Position numbers and translations under genes: made by a program
Part shown: positions 38,115 through 46,237 of the stretch, one piece after another
How positions within the stretch are numbered: the stretch's first letter is position 1
Layout of the letters: each line of letters begins with the position of its first letter
The notes under the pieces: generated by a model
The model's database searches: none
Seen by the model: only the letters and a program-made list of their open reading frames with translations
Told to the model about the DNA's origin: nothing
NCBI GenBank assembly: GCA_947373605.1
Contig: CANBYM010000009.1
Coordinates: forward strand, 1-46,301
Direction of reading: 5' to 3'
DNA: 46,301 bases
From: Comamonadaceae bacterium
GTDB lineage: Bacteria > Pseudomonadota > Gammaproteobacteria > Burkholderiales > Burkholderiaceae_C

Positions 38115-39047
38115 TCAGTCCCCTTTGCCAAAACGCGCGGCCAGCGTTGGGGCCAGCCCCTTGGGCATGAAGATCATGCAGAGCATGAGAATTGTCCCGA
38201 AGGCCACCGTCTCCCACCCCTCAAAAGTCGCCAGCGCCTGCGGCAAAGCGGTGAGCAAGACAGCGCCCAGCACTGAACCGTACACTGAACCCATGCCACC
38301 GATCACAACCATGGTGACCAACTCAATGGAGTGAAAGAAATCCGCTAGATTCGGCGTCACAAACCCCACATAGAGTGCCGTAATACTGCCCATGATGCTG
38401 GCAAACGTAGCGGACATAACAAACACGGTGACCTTGTAGCGCACCACATTGACACCCACTACTTTGGAGGCAACTTCGGAACCATGCAACGCGCGCAGCG
38501 CCCGACCGAACGGCGAGTCGATCAGGTTGATGGAGGCCCAGACGCTGAAGCACAACAAGAAGGCGACGATCCAGTACCAGGGCTTGTCGCCCGATACTTC
38601 GAAACTGCCGAAGGTCATCGGTGGCACGGCCATGCCGTCCGGGCCGCCGGTCCAGGCGGCCTCGTTACGTACCACAATGTTGATGATGATGCCCAGCCCC
38701 AGCGTCGCCATGGCCAGGTAGTGGCCCTTGAGCCTGAATATCGGGCGGGCCAGCACGGCGGCCAGCGCACCCGCAGCAACAGCGCCGGCGGCCAGGGCAA
38801 GCAAAGGGTGCCAGCCGAAGTGGGTCGGCAAGGCGGCAGAGGCATATGCGCCAATGCCCAAAAATCCGGCGTGGCCGAGACTGATCTGACCGGCAAAGCC
38901 GATCAGCAGATTCAAGCCCAGCACGATGACCGCGTTGATCGCCATACGGATTGCCAGATCAACATAGAAGCTGTTGGGCAAAAAGAATGGCAGCACCAGC
39001 GACACTGCGCCGATGATGTACAGCCCCCGGAAAGCATGTTTGTTCAT
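38115..39047 (-). CDS. livM: LivM-type ABC transporter permease
   Basis: The 310-residue membrane protein has about nine hydrophobic segments and the motifs of LivM permeases (NLLIGFAGQISLGHAGFLGIGAY, KGHYLAMATLGLG, RALRALHGSEVAS, GGMGSVYGSVLGA; shown in short form). It is the second transmembrane subunit. It begins two bases after the livH stop. Confidence 0.94.
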   Translation of the reverse strand: MNKHAFRGLYIIGAVSLVLPFFLPNSFYVDLAIRMAINAVIVLGLNLLIGFAGQISLGHAGFLGIGAYASAALPTHFGWHPLLALAAGAVAAGALAAVLARPIFRLKGHYLAMATLGLGIIINIVVRNEAAWTGGPDGMAVPPMTFGSFEVSGDKPWYWIVAFLLCFSVWASINLIDSPFGRALRALHGSEVASKVVGVNVVRYKVTVFVMSATFASIMGSITALYVGFVTPNLADFFHSIELVTMVVIGGMGSVYGSVLGAVLLTALPQALATFEGWETVAFGTILMLCMIFMPKGLAPTLAARFGKGD

Positions 39048-39049
39048 TG

Positions 39050-39925
39050 TCAGACCCGGTCAGTGGCTTTGCCACCAAAGAGGCCGCTGGGCCTGAAAAA
39101 CAGAATCAGCAGGATCAGCACAAAGGGCATGGCGTCTTTGTAGGATGACGAGACGTAGCCCGCGCCCATCGCCTCCAGCAGGCCCACCAGCAAGCCACCC
39201 ACCACCGCACCCAGCCCATTACCCAGACCGCCCAGCACAGCGCCCACAAAACCCTTGAGGCCAAGCATGATGCCGGCGTCATAGGATGTCAGCGTGATCG
39301 GTGTGACCAGAATGCCCCCGAGCGCCCCGAGCGCTGCGGACATGGCAAAACTTAGAAACAGAACGCCGTCGGTGTTGATGCCAACCAAATCGGCTGCCAC
39401 ACGGTTGTAGGACGTGGCTAGCATCGCTTTTCCATGCAGCGTTCGGGCAAAAAAGTACCACAGCGCGCAGACCACCACAGCGGTTACGCCCAGCACCCAC
39501 AGGCTTTGCGGCATCAGGGTTGCGCCCAACACGTTGATAGGCTGTTCACCGGAAAAAGCGGGCAGGCCGAAGGTGCCTTTGCCGAGCCAGATTTGCACCA
39601 GCCCCCGAAGTACCAGTGATGCGCCGATGGTGATGATGATGAGCGTGACCGGCTCCGCACCTTTGACTGGCTCGATCAGCATTTTTTCCATGAGCAGACC
39701 TACAACCGCAGGCAGAACAATGGCCGCCACCAATGCCAGTGGCAAAGGCATGCCTGCATGGGTAAAGTACACGGCCAGCATGCCGCCGAGCATGATGAAT
39801 TCACCCTGCGCGAAATTAATCACGTGGCTGGAGTTGTAAATCAAGGTGAATCCCAGCGCCGCCAGCGCGTAGGTGGAGCCAACCGTAATTCCCGAAAAGA
39901 GGAACTGCAGAAATTCGGCTTGCAT
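39050..39925 (-). CDS. livH: LivH-type ABC transporter permease
   Basis: The 291-residue membrane protein has about eight hydrophobic segments and LivH motifs (GSTYALAALGFTLIYNSSHVINFAQGEF in part, RPSGLFGGK at the C-terminus, GGLGNGLGAVVGG). It is the first full-length gene of the phenylacetate unit. The ATG at 39925 has GGAGAAG ten bases upstream and shares one base with the stop of a 16-codon upstream frame. Confidence 0.94.
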   Translation of the reverse strand: MQAEFLQFLFSGITVGSTYALAALGFTLIYNSSHVINFAQGEFIMLGGMLAVYFTHAGMPLPLALVAAIVLPAVVGLLMEKMLIEPVKGAEPVTLIIITIGASLVLRGLVQIWLGKGTFGLPAFSGEQPINVLGATLMPQSLWVLGVTAVVVCALWYFFARTLHGKAMLATSYNRVAADLVGINTDGVLFLSFAMSAALGALGGILVTPITLTSYDAGIMLGLKGFVGAVLGGLGNGLGAVVGGLLVGLLEAMGAGYVSSSYKDAMPFVLILLILFFRPSGLFGGKATDRV

Positions 39926-39975
39926 CAGGCAGCTTCTCCGCGAGCAGGCAGCGTGAACTTGTGGGCCAGTAGCAC
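39925..39975 (-). CDS. Possible 16-aa leader ORF translationally coupled to livH
   Basis: A GTG at 39975 follows AAGGAGACTCCG, a near-perfect ribosome binding site, and opens a 16-codon frame (MLLAHKFTLPARGEAA) whose TGA overlaps the livH ATG as TGATG. The strong site and the exact stop-start overlap suggest that ribosomes translate it and re-initiate at livH. It could be a regulatory leader or the tail of a lost gene whose ribosome binding site survived. No codon run or attenuator hairpin was seen. Confidence 0.4.
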   Translation of the reverse strand: MLLAHKFTLPARGEAA

Positions 39976-40223
39976 CGGAGTCTCCTTGTGTTCACCCGAC
40001 AGCAGCGTTGGCAGGCGATTGTTGTTCTCAGTGCCTGAATTTTCTCATTCTGTTTGAGCTTCGTCAATAAAACAGATACACAAAAGTTATATTTATTGAA
40101 TTTTATGTATCGTATTAGGGTAAACACTAATGAGCGATTTTCAGAAGTTTACAACCTGTTCCTTTGCTTAGAAAAGATACTTAATTTTCAAATTTCAGAT
40201 ATTTTTGAATCATTTAAGAAAGA
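39976..40223 (-). promoter_or_regulatory. Phenylacetate operon promoter region
   Basis: The spacer between the paaX end and the leader frame is very AT-rich, above all at 40070-40215. On the minus strand a -35-like TTGACG (40066-40061) and a -10-like GAAAAT (40043-40038) are separated by exactly 17 bases, about 60 bases before the leader GTG. A TGATTC half-site (40212-40207, minus) resembles the core of known PaaX operators, but no matching second half is seen at a fitting distance. This is where PaaX should act. Confidence 0.5.
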
Positions 40224-41192
40224 TTATGGAAAATCGGTATTCAGATTCATGCCATATTTAAACCGGGTCGCGACTACGTTGGAGGCATGCGGCGCAAGGC
40301 CACTGGACAGTCGCACATGGGCATCCAAATGCCGCTCAGACAGCGGCAACAACTTGCGGTACAGGTCGCGACACAGTAAACGCGCCCGGCTGCCGGGCCA
40401 GGTGGCCGGAAGCAGGCTATCGGGCAACTGGGGGTCGCGCAGCAGCAAGCGGCGCACATCGTGAATGAGCAATGTGCGTATCAGGAAGGCGCTTTCTTCC
40501 GGTAAGTCCTTTTGCCCCTGAGACGCCAGCGCGTCGCTGATGGGTTCGTACTTTTGCAGAAAGCCTTCATACGAAGACGCCAGTTCACCCAGGTTCCAGG
40601 CTTTTTGCACCATGGTGCTGTCGGTGGCGCATTGCGCAGCCCTTGAATTGACCGCAACCATCGCAATGACGTGGCCCAGAACGTCGCCAAACCCTTCAGA
40701 CACCAGACTCTCCGTTACTTTTTCCAGGTCCGCTGTGGGGTGAACAAAGCAGCCACTGGTCGTCTCGCCAAAGCCATGCCAAAACAAGGCCCTACGCAGC
40801 TGCTCACGCATGCGGCCGTCCAGCTCGCCCACCACCATCAGGCGCCAACGTCGGTCCCAACCGGGAATGTCAGCGGCATAAATCTGCCGCGACGCGTCGT
40901 CAAACCGGCTGCGCCCGGAGGGCGTCAGCATGTAATCGGTCTTGCGCCCCAATGCCTCGGACTGAAGCCACTCTTCTTTGACCAGCCGGTAAACCGCAGT
41001 GCGAACCAGCCGCTCACTAACACCCAGCGGCTGCAGCAACTGGATCATGCTCCCCAGTGAGATCCGCCCGCCACGCGGCAAAATCGCGTCGCCAAACACC
41101 GTCGTAATGAGTGACCCGGCCTGGATGCGGTCATTCTGCCGGAATTGATCCAGCCGCGCCGCTATGGATTTGGAAACAGTGACTTTCACCAT
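40224..41192 (-). CDS. paaX: PaaX-type repressor of phenylacetate genes
   Basis: The 322-residue protein follows the PaaX pattern: an N-terminal winged helix (SLITTVFGDAILPRGGRISLG, SERLVRTAVYRLVKEEWLQ in part), DYMLTPSGRSRF, and the middle region WDRRWRLMVV with ALFWHGFGETTSGCFVHP. PaaX represses paa genes and is released by phenylacetyl-CoA. The ATG at 41192 has no good ribosome binding site and lies only 36 bases after the hydrolase gene of the upstream operon, so paaX may be partly co-transcribed with it. It is followed by the AT-rich promoter of the liv-paa unit in the same orientation. Confidence 0.93.
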   Translation of the reverse strand: MVKVTVSKSIAARLDQFRQNDRIQAGSLITTVFGDAILPRGGRISLGSMIQLLQPLGVSERLVRTAVYRLVKEEWLQSEALGRKTDYMLTPSGRSRFDDASRQIYAADIPGWDRRWRLMVVGELDGRMREQLRRALFWHGFGETTSGCFVHPTADLEKVTESLVSEGFGDVLGHVIAMVAVNSRAAQCATDSTMVQKAWNLGELASSYEGFLQKYEPISDALASQGQKDLPEESAFLIRTLLIHDVRRLLLRDPQLPDSLLPATWPGSRARLLCRDLYRKLLPLSERHLDAHVRLSSGLAPHASNVVATRFKYGMNLNTDFP

Positions 41193-41228
41193 GGACGAAG
41201 TGTAGTCGGCACCGCGGATGTCGCCCCT

Positions 41229-42107
41229 TCAGCCTGAATGGGGGAAGTCGTATAAAAGTGCGGGGTTGACGACAAGCACTTGCTGGCGCAGCTCACATGT
41301 CGGCAGCCATTTGCAGATCGAATCTGTCAGTGAGTCAGAAGAGATATCGCGGTAACGACTCACATCATGCGCAGCCTTGCCGGGTTCGCGATTTGTGTGC
41401 GGCCAATCGCTACCCCAGAGAACACGTTGTGGATTAGCTTCAAGAAATACATGCGCCAACGCAACCGTCGAATTCACTGCGTCCGATTGCGAAACGCGAT
41501 AGGACGCTGATAACTTCACATACACGTTACCGGATGCGAGCAATGCAAGAATCGCCTGGCGCTGCGGGTCGTCACCATGACTTGCGGCGGGCACCATGGC
41601 AAAGTGGTCCAACACAACGGGGACCGCCAACGAAGCAAGCATCGGTGCCAACTGCGCAATAGTGCGATACGAGGCATAGATTTGCAGGTGCCAACCCAGT
41701 TCGGAAATTCTCGCTGCCCAATAACGCAACGGGGCGGCAACAGCCTCCATGTCGCACACACCGGCACTCTCGACGTTGATGCGCAGGCCTCTGACACCTG
41801 CTTCGTGCAGCAGCTTGAGTTGGCTTGGGTCCGCGCCATCCTCGACAACGGCTATTCCCCGACCTGCTCCCCCAAGCCGATTCAGACTGTCGATCATGCA
41901 GCGGTTATCGGTGCCGTAGAAGCTGGGCTGCACAATGACCACACGTCCCATGCCTGTGCGCTGCATGTGTTGCAGCAATGCTTTGTACGGTGCGGGTGCC
42001 GGGGTGTATTGACGCTCCGCCACCATTGGATAAAGCGACGAATCGTCCACCACATGGGTGTGGCAGTCGCATGCTCCGCGCCACAACTCAGCGCGCGAGG
42101 ATGTCAT
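41229..42107 (-). CDS. TIM-barrel metal-dependent hydrolase (amidohydrolase 2 family)
   Basis: The 292-residue protein shows the family landmarks: metal-binding DCHTHVVD near the N-terminus, LRINVES, the metal/catalytic His in VVLDHFAMVP, VYVKLSASYR, and the catalytic Asp in LWGSDWPHTN. This set matches 2-pyrone-4,6-dicarboxylate lactonase (LigI) and related sugar-lactone or dicarboxylate hydrolases. The natural substrate is unknown; next to a beta-decarboxylating dehydrogenase and Bug proteins, a lactone or cyclic carboxylic acid is likely. The ATG overlaps the dehydrogenase stop by four bases. Confidence 0.88.
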   Translation of the reverse strand: MTSSRAELWRGACDCHTHVVDDSSLYPMVAERQYTPAPAPYKALLQHMQRTGMGRVVIVQPSFYGTDNRCMIDSLNRLGGAGRGIAVVEDGADPSQLKLLHEAGVRGLRINVESAGVCDMEAVAAPLRYWAARISELGWHLQIYASYRTIAQLAPMLASLAVPVVLDHFAMVPAASHGDDPQRQAILALLASGNVYVKLSASYRVSQSDAVNSTVALAHVFLEANPQRVLWGSDWPHTNREPGKAAHDVSRYRDISSDSLTDSICKWLPTCELRQQVLVVNPALLYDFPHSG

Positions 42108-43165
42108 TGCACGAGTAGCCGCTGGACAATAGCCTTTCCTGTCTCGGCGGTCCCGAGTCGACCGCCGACATCGCGCGTGGCATCACGGGCTTTAACGGCA
42201 TCTTCACAGGCACGTTCGATTGCCTGCGACGCGGAACTGAAGGATGGCAAGGCCTTGCGATGACCGTACCACGCCAGCAATTGGGAAGCAGACAAAATCA
42301 AAGAGAATGGGTTGGCAATGTTCTGTCCCGCAATATCGGGCGCCGATCCGTGCGCAGCCTGCCCCATGGCATGACCATGCCCCGCATTGAGTGAACCTCC
42401 CAAGCCAATGCTTCCTGAAAGTTCGGCAGTCAAGTCCGAAAGAATGTCGCCGAACATATTCGTCGTGACGATCACGTCAAAACGATTCGGTGCGCGAACA
42501 ACATGGGCCATCATGGCGTCGACAATGAAGTCATCCACCTGCACTTCGGGAAACGCTTTTGCCACTTGGTGGCATATGTCAATGAACATGCCGTCGCCAA
42601 TCTTCAGCACGTTGGCTTTGTGCACGATGCTCACATGCCTGCGGCGTGTCATGGCGAGTTCGAAGGCAGAGCGTGCAATGCGCTCGCAGCATTCGCGCGT
42701 GATCCTGCGCAGTGAGACCACAACATCAGGGGTGATAAGCATTTCACTACTACCGGAGGCAATGTTCCGGTCTGCATAAAAGCCTTCTGTGTTTTCGCGC
42801 ACCACGACTAGATCGAAATCGCCGACCTTGTTCATCAGTCCCGGATAGGTACGGGCCGGACGGATGTTGGCGTACAAATCCAGTTCCTTTCGGAAGAATT
42901 TCGACGGATTGATCTCGCCTTTGGACTCGTCTTTGAAATCGTAAGTGGCGGCCGGCCCAAGCATCAGGCCATCGGATACCTTAACCTTCGCAAGCAAAGC
43001 GGGCGTAACGGTAGCGCCGTGGCGACGCAGGCTCTCGTGGCCCGTGACGTCATGGTTCAGTTCTAATCCGAGGTTAAAGCGGCGGGACGCGGCCTCGAGC
43101 ACATCGACGGTGACGGCCATGGTTTCTGGACCAATGCCATCACCTGGTAGTACAACAATTTTCAT
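42104..43165 (-). CDS. Isocitrate/isopropylmalate dehydrogenase family protein
   Basis: The 353-residue protein is a beta-decarboxylating 2-hydroxyacid dehydrogenase: N-terminal VVLPGDGIGPE, NIRPARTYPG, VVRENTEGFYADR, the catalytic Lys in VHKANVLKIGDGMF, VDAMMAHVV, TTNMFGDILSDL and AAHGSAPDIAGQNIANP. It differs from LeuB in context and in the GLMLGPAATYDF region, resembling tartrate-dehydrogenase-like members. The substrate is probably a substituted malate. The ATG at 43165 has a weak upstream site; the frame is open further upstream but the GDGIGPE start fixes the beginning. Confidence 0.9.
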   Translation of the reverse strand: MKIVVLPGDGIGPETMAVTVDVLEAASRRFNLGLELNHDVTGHESLRRHGATVTPALLAKVKVSDGLMLGPAATYDFKDESKGEINPSKFFRKELDLYANIRPARTYPGLMNKVGDFDLVVVRENTEGFYADRNIASGSSEMLITPDVVVSLRRITRECCERIARSAFELAMTRRRHVSIVHKANVLKIGDGMFIDICHQVAKAFPEVQVDDFIVDAMMAHVVRAPNRFDVIVTTNMFGDILSDLTAELSGSIGLGGSLNAGHGHAMGQAAHGSAPDIAGQNIANPFSLILSASQLLAWYGHRKALPSFSSASQAIERACEDAVKARDATRDVGGRLGTAETGKAIVQRLLVQ

Positions 43166-43193
43166 TTTCAGGGAGTTCTTTCTAGGAATCGGT

Positions 43194-44192
43194 TCACTCG
43201 GTTTGCGCGCCGGTGATGCGCACCAGTCGGGCGTATTTTTCAGTTTCTGCAACGACAAAGGTCTCGAAGCGCGCGGGCGATAGCGCTTCCACCGCACTGC
43301 CATCTTCTTCAAAGCGAGCCTTCAAATCGGGCTCAGCAAGAATCTTCGTAATTTCTACATTGAGTCGATTGACGATGGCGTCGGACGTCTCGCGGGGAGC
43401 AAAGAAACCGCCCCACAGACTGAATTCAAAACCCGGCGCAACGACTTCTGCGACGGTGGGTACGTTCGCAAGAGAGGCCATCCGGCGTGGCGATGACACC
43501 GCAAGCGCTTTGACCTTGCCACCTTTGAGGTGGCCCATGATGGCCGATGCACTGGAGAAAAAGAATTGCACCTGACCACTCATCAAGTCCGTGATGGCCT
43601 GCCCTGCCCCTTTGTAGGGAATGTGGTTCATTTCTGTTTTGGTGGCCAACGCCAATGCTGCAGCCGCAAGGTGACCGGGAGTCGCGGTACCTGAAGAGGC
43701 ATACGACACGCTACCCGGCTTATTGCGGGCCAATTGCAACAGTTCGTTGAGTGAATTGAAGGGTGCCGTTGCGGGCGCCGCCATGACCAATGGGGCGTTA
43801 CCCACAAGGGCCACCGCGCGGAAGTCGGCCAAGCTGTCATATCCGACGTTTTTCATGGCGGAACGATTGACCGCCATCTCGCCTGCTTGACCCAGGATCA
43901 GCGTATAGCCATCGCCACGCGCTTTGGCAACGAAGCGCGCACCTAGCGCGCCACTTGCGCCCGGTTTGTTGTCCACCAACACCGGTTGTTTCAACACGCG
44001 CGACAAACGCTCTCCCACTAGCCGTGCAAAAACATCACCTTGCCCCCCCGGCGCATACGGAACGATTACCGTAATGGGTTTGCTAGGGTAGTCGCTTTGA
44101 GCCCATGCTGAGTCGATGACTAAACCGCTTGCTGTTGCAGCTGCCGCCATCAGCAAATGCCGGCGGGTGGGTGAGTGGTCATTAGCGTTCAC
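43194..44192 (-). CDS. Bug-family (TctC) tripartite tricarboxylate carrier binding protein
   Basis: The 332-residue protein has an N-terminal TRRHLLMAAAATASG segment, which looks like a twin-arginine signal, and the Bug fold (YPSKPITVIVPYAPGGQGD, VLVDNKPGASGALGA, IPYKGAGQAITDLMSGQV in pieces). Bug proteins bind carboxylic acids and amides in the periplasm. The GTG at 44192 has AAGGA nine bases upstream; a TTG two codons earlier is possible. It follows the first Bug gene by 30 bases. No TctA/TctB membrane subunits are nearby. Confidence 0.92.
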   Translation of the reverse strand: MNANDHSPTRRHLLMAAAATASGLVIDSAWAQSDYPSKPITVIVPYAPGGQGDVFARLVGERLSRVLKQPVLVDNKPGASGALGARFVAKARGDGYTLILGQAGEMAVNRSAMKNVGYDSLADFRAVALVGNAPLVMAAPATAPFNSLNELLQLARNKPGSVSYASSGTATPGHLAAAALALATKTEMNHIPYKGAGQAITDLMSGQVQFFFSSASAIMGHLKGGKVKALAVSSPRRMASLANVPTVAEVVAPGFEFSLWGGFFAPRETSDAIVNRLNVEITKILAEPDLKARFEEDGSAVEALSPARFETFVVAETEKYARLVRITGAQTE

Positions 44193-44222
44193 TGGCAAGG
44201 TTCCTTGAAATAGTTGATCAGT

Positions 44223-45218
44223 TCAATGCAGGTTCAGTTGCGCACTCTGGGCAATGTTTCGCCAGGTATCGAGTTCCTTGGACAAGAGCTTGCCGAACTC
44301 GGCAGGGGCCAGCTGCAGGGGCTCAGCGCCTTCACGAGACAATCGACTTTGGATTTGCTCCGAAGCGGCTGCCTCAAGGATGACAGCGTTGAGGCGTTCA
44401 ATCACGGCGGGCGGTGTTTTAGCGGGCGATAACACGCCCCACCACGTCGTGACTTCGAATCCATTAATGCCCGCCTGTGCCATGGTGGGCACATCCGGAA
44501 ATAGCGGGGAACGCTTGGCGCCTGTAACGGCCAGCACCGGCAGCTTGCCATCACTCACAAAAGATTGAATAGTAGGTACTGTGGCAACAAACAAATCAAC
44601 CCGCCCTGCCAGCAACTCGATCGTCGCCGGACCGCTGCCCTTGAATGGAACGTGGGTCATGTTCAAACCGGTTTTCTGCCTTAGCAACTCACCTGCCAAG
44701 TGGTTAATGCTTCCATCGCCCGCAGAGCAGTAGTTGAGCCCTTCCGGTTTGCTCTTGGCCACCGCCATCAATTCGGACCAGTTCTTAACGCCCAACTGGC
44801 GCGAAGCCACCACCAGCAACGGGCCGCGACCGATCATGGCGACCGGTGCAAAGTCTTTGAGCGCGTCATAGGACAGGTGGGCTGTAACTGCAGCATGGGT
44901 GACGAAGGTTGAGGTGGCAAACAGCAAGGTATGGCCGTCTGCCTTTGCCTTGGCGACGAAATCTGCTCCGAGTGCTCCGCCGGCACCGCCTCTGTTTTCA
45001 ACGATAACCGGTTGCCCCAATCGCTCTGACATCAGCCTAGCTATATCTCGGGCGATGCTATCGGTACCCCCTCCTGCAGCAAAGGGAACAACCAAAGTAA
45101 TTTGTCGCGACGGAAAAGTTTGCGCGCTGACCGATAGTGGTTGTACCAGTCCGGCTAAGGCCACTACGAACGCCGTTGCGAACTGCCGGAATTTTCGATT
45201 GGTCATTGTTGGGTTCAT
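44223..45218 (-). CDS. Bug-family (TctC) tripartite tricarboxylate carrier binding protein
   Basis: The 331-residue protein has a Sec signal (FATAFVVALAGLVQPLSVSA-QTF) and Bug motifs (FPSRQITLVVPFAAGGGTD, VIVENRGGAGGALGADFVAKA in part, HVPFKGSGPATIELLAGRVD in part). It is the first gene of the operon and is divergent from the LysR gene. It is clearly related to, but not a recent copy of, the second Bug protein. The start may be at 45218 or at Met5 (45206). Confidence 0.92.
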   Translation of the reverse strand: MNPTMTNRKFRQFATAFVVALAGLVQPLSVSAQTFPSRQITLVVPFAAGGGTDSIARDIARLMSERLGQPVIVENRGGAGGALGADFVAKAKADGHTLLFATSTFVTHAAVTAHLSYDALKDFAPVAMIGRGPLLVVASRQLGVKNWSELMAVAKSKPEGLNYCSAGDGSINHLAGELLRQKTGLNMTHVPFKGSGPATIELLAGRVDLFVATVPTIQSFVSDGKLPVLAVTGAKRSPLFPDVPTMAQAGINGFEVTTWWGVLSPAKTPPAVIERLNAVILEAAASEQIQSRLSREGAEPLQLAPAEFGKLLSKELDTWRNIAQSAQLNLH

Positions 45219-45289
45219 GGGCTGACATCATCCATGGGGTCATTGGTCATGTAAAGTGCAAAAACTCTTTTGATTAATGCGCCAAACAA
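45219..45289. promoter_or_regulatory. Short divergent LysR/Bug operon control region
   Basis: Only 71 bases separate the LysR start from the first Bug start, as is usual for a LysR regulator controlling the divergent operon. The segment is AT-richer than its flanks, with CTCTTTTGATTAATG in its centre. No unambiguous T-N11-A site could be fixed by eye. Confidence 0.4.
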
Positions 45290-46237
45290 ATGAATTTCGA
45301 CTTGGCAGACCTTCGCGCGTTCATTGCGGTCGCTGATCTGGGCAGCTTCAGTGCCGCGGCGCAGTCCCTTCACTTGTCCCAACCAGCGCTCTCCAGACGC
45401 GTCGAAAAACTGGAACAGGCGCTGGGACGAAAGCTGTTCGAACGAACGACCCGTAAGGTCGAGCTCAATGCCATGGGACGCAGCTTTATGCCACGCGCAA
45501 GGCATGTCCTCAATGAGCTCGAAAATGCCTTGATTGGCATGACTGAACTATCCGACCGACTGCAGGGCCAGGTAACCGTTGCTTGCGTGCCGTCGGCGGT
45601 GGGGGCCTTTATTGCAAAGGGTTTAGGCGACTTTCATCGTCAGTTTCCACGCATCCGGGTGAACCTGATAGATGAGAGCGCGCCGAACGTTTTGCTGGCG
45701 GTGTCGCGCGCCGAAGCCGACTTCGGAATTAGTTATCTTGGCACGCAGGAGCCTGACCTTGAATTCGACCCGCTGATTGAAGAAGACTTTGTACTGGCCT
45801 GCAAGACCGACCATGCATTAGCAGGCAAGAGCAGCGTGACATGGACCGAAATGGCGCAGTACGAGTGCGTGATGCTGGCAACCGGCAGCGGCAACCGGAT
45901 GCTTATCGACCAGGCCTTGGCATTGAGGCACGCCTCGTCAGGACAGACCGCGTGGTCGTGTGAAGTGCGCCATGTGCCGGCACTCATCAGTTTGATCGAA
46001 GCCGGTGTCGGGATAGGTGCGGTCCCGCGCTTCGCGATACCTGCAGATGGAAAGACCGGCCTGATTACTGTTCCATTGATCGACCCGCCAGTGGTGCGCA
46101 TGATGGGTGTAATTCGAAGACGTGGACGCCCCCTTTCTCCCGCTGCCCAAGCCTTCAGAGATTCACTCACGCTTGCCTCGCCGCATGGCGGCCAGGCTTC
46201 GTGTCAAATCGGAAATTCCCGATTGCGTGTGCAATAA
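45290..46237 (+). CDS. LysR-family transcriptional regulator
   Basis: The 315-residue protein has the N-terminal LysR winged helix (DLRAFIAVADLGSFSAAAQSLHL in pieces, SQPALSRRVEKLEQALGRKLFERT in pieces) and a C-terminal ligand-binding domain of the periplasmic-binding-protein fold (VTVACVPSAVGAFIAKGL, ADFGISYLG, SLIEAGVGIGAVPRFA). It should control the divergent Bug-Bug-dehydrogenase-hydrolase operon in response to its substrate. The ATG at 45290 lacks a clear ribosome binding site but is followed at once by the conserved N-terminus. Confidence 0.92.
   Translation: MNFDLADLRAFIAVADLGSFSAAAQSLHLSQPALSRRVEKLEQALGRKLFERTTRKVELNAMGRSFMPRARHVLNELENALIGMTELSDRLQGQVTVACVPSAVGAFIAKGLGDFHRQFPRIRVNLIDESAPNVLLAVSRAEADFGISYLGTQEPDLEFDPLIEEDFVLACKTDHALAGKSSVTWTEMAQYECVMLATGSGNRMLIDQALALRHASSGQTAWSCEVRHVPALISLIEAGVGIGAVPRFAIPADGKTGLITVPLIDPPVVRMMGVIRRRGRPLSPAAQAFRDSLTLASPHGGQASCQIGNSRLRVQ

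Noticed and set aside
39816-40127. 103-codon minus-strand frame spanning the paa promoter into livH
   Set aside because: It crosses the promoter and overlaps livH in another frame; its sequence is Arg/Cys-rich without a domain.
40207-40250. TGATTC-like half-sites as a PaaX operator
   Set aside because: Only one half-site fits; a second one at a suitable distance and orientation was not found, so it is mentioned only within the promoter entry.
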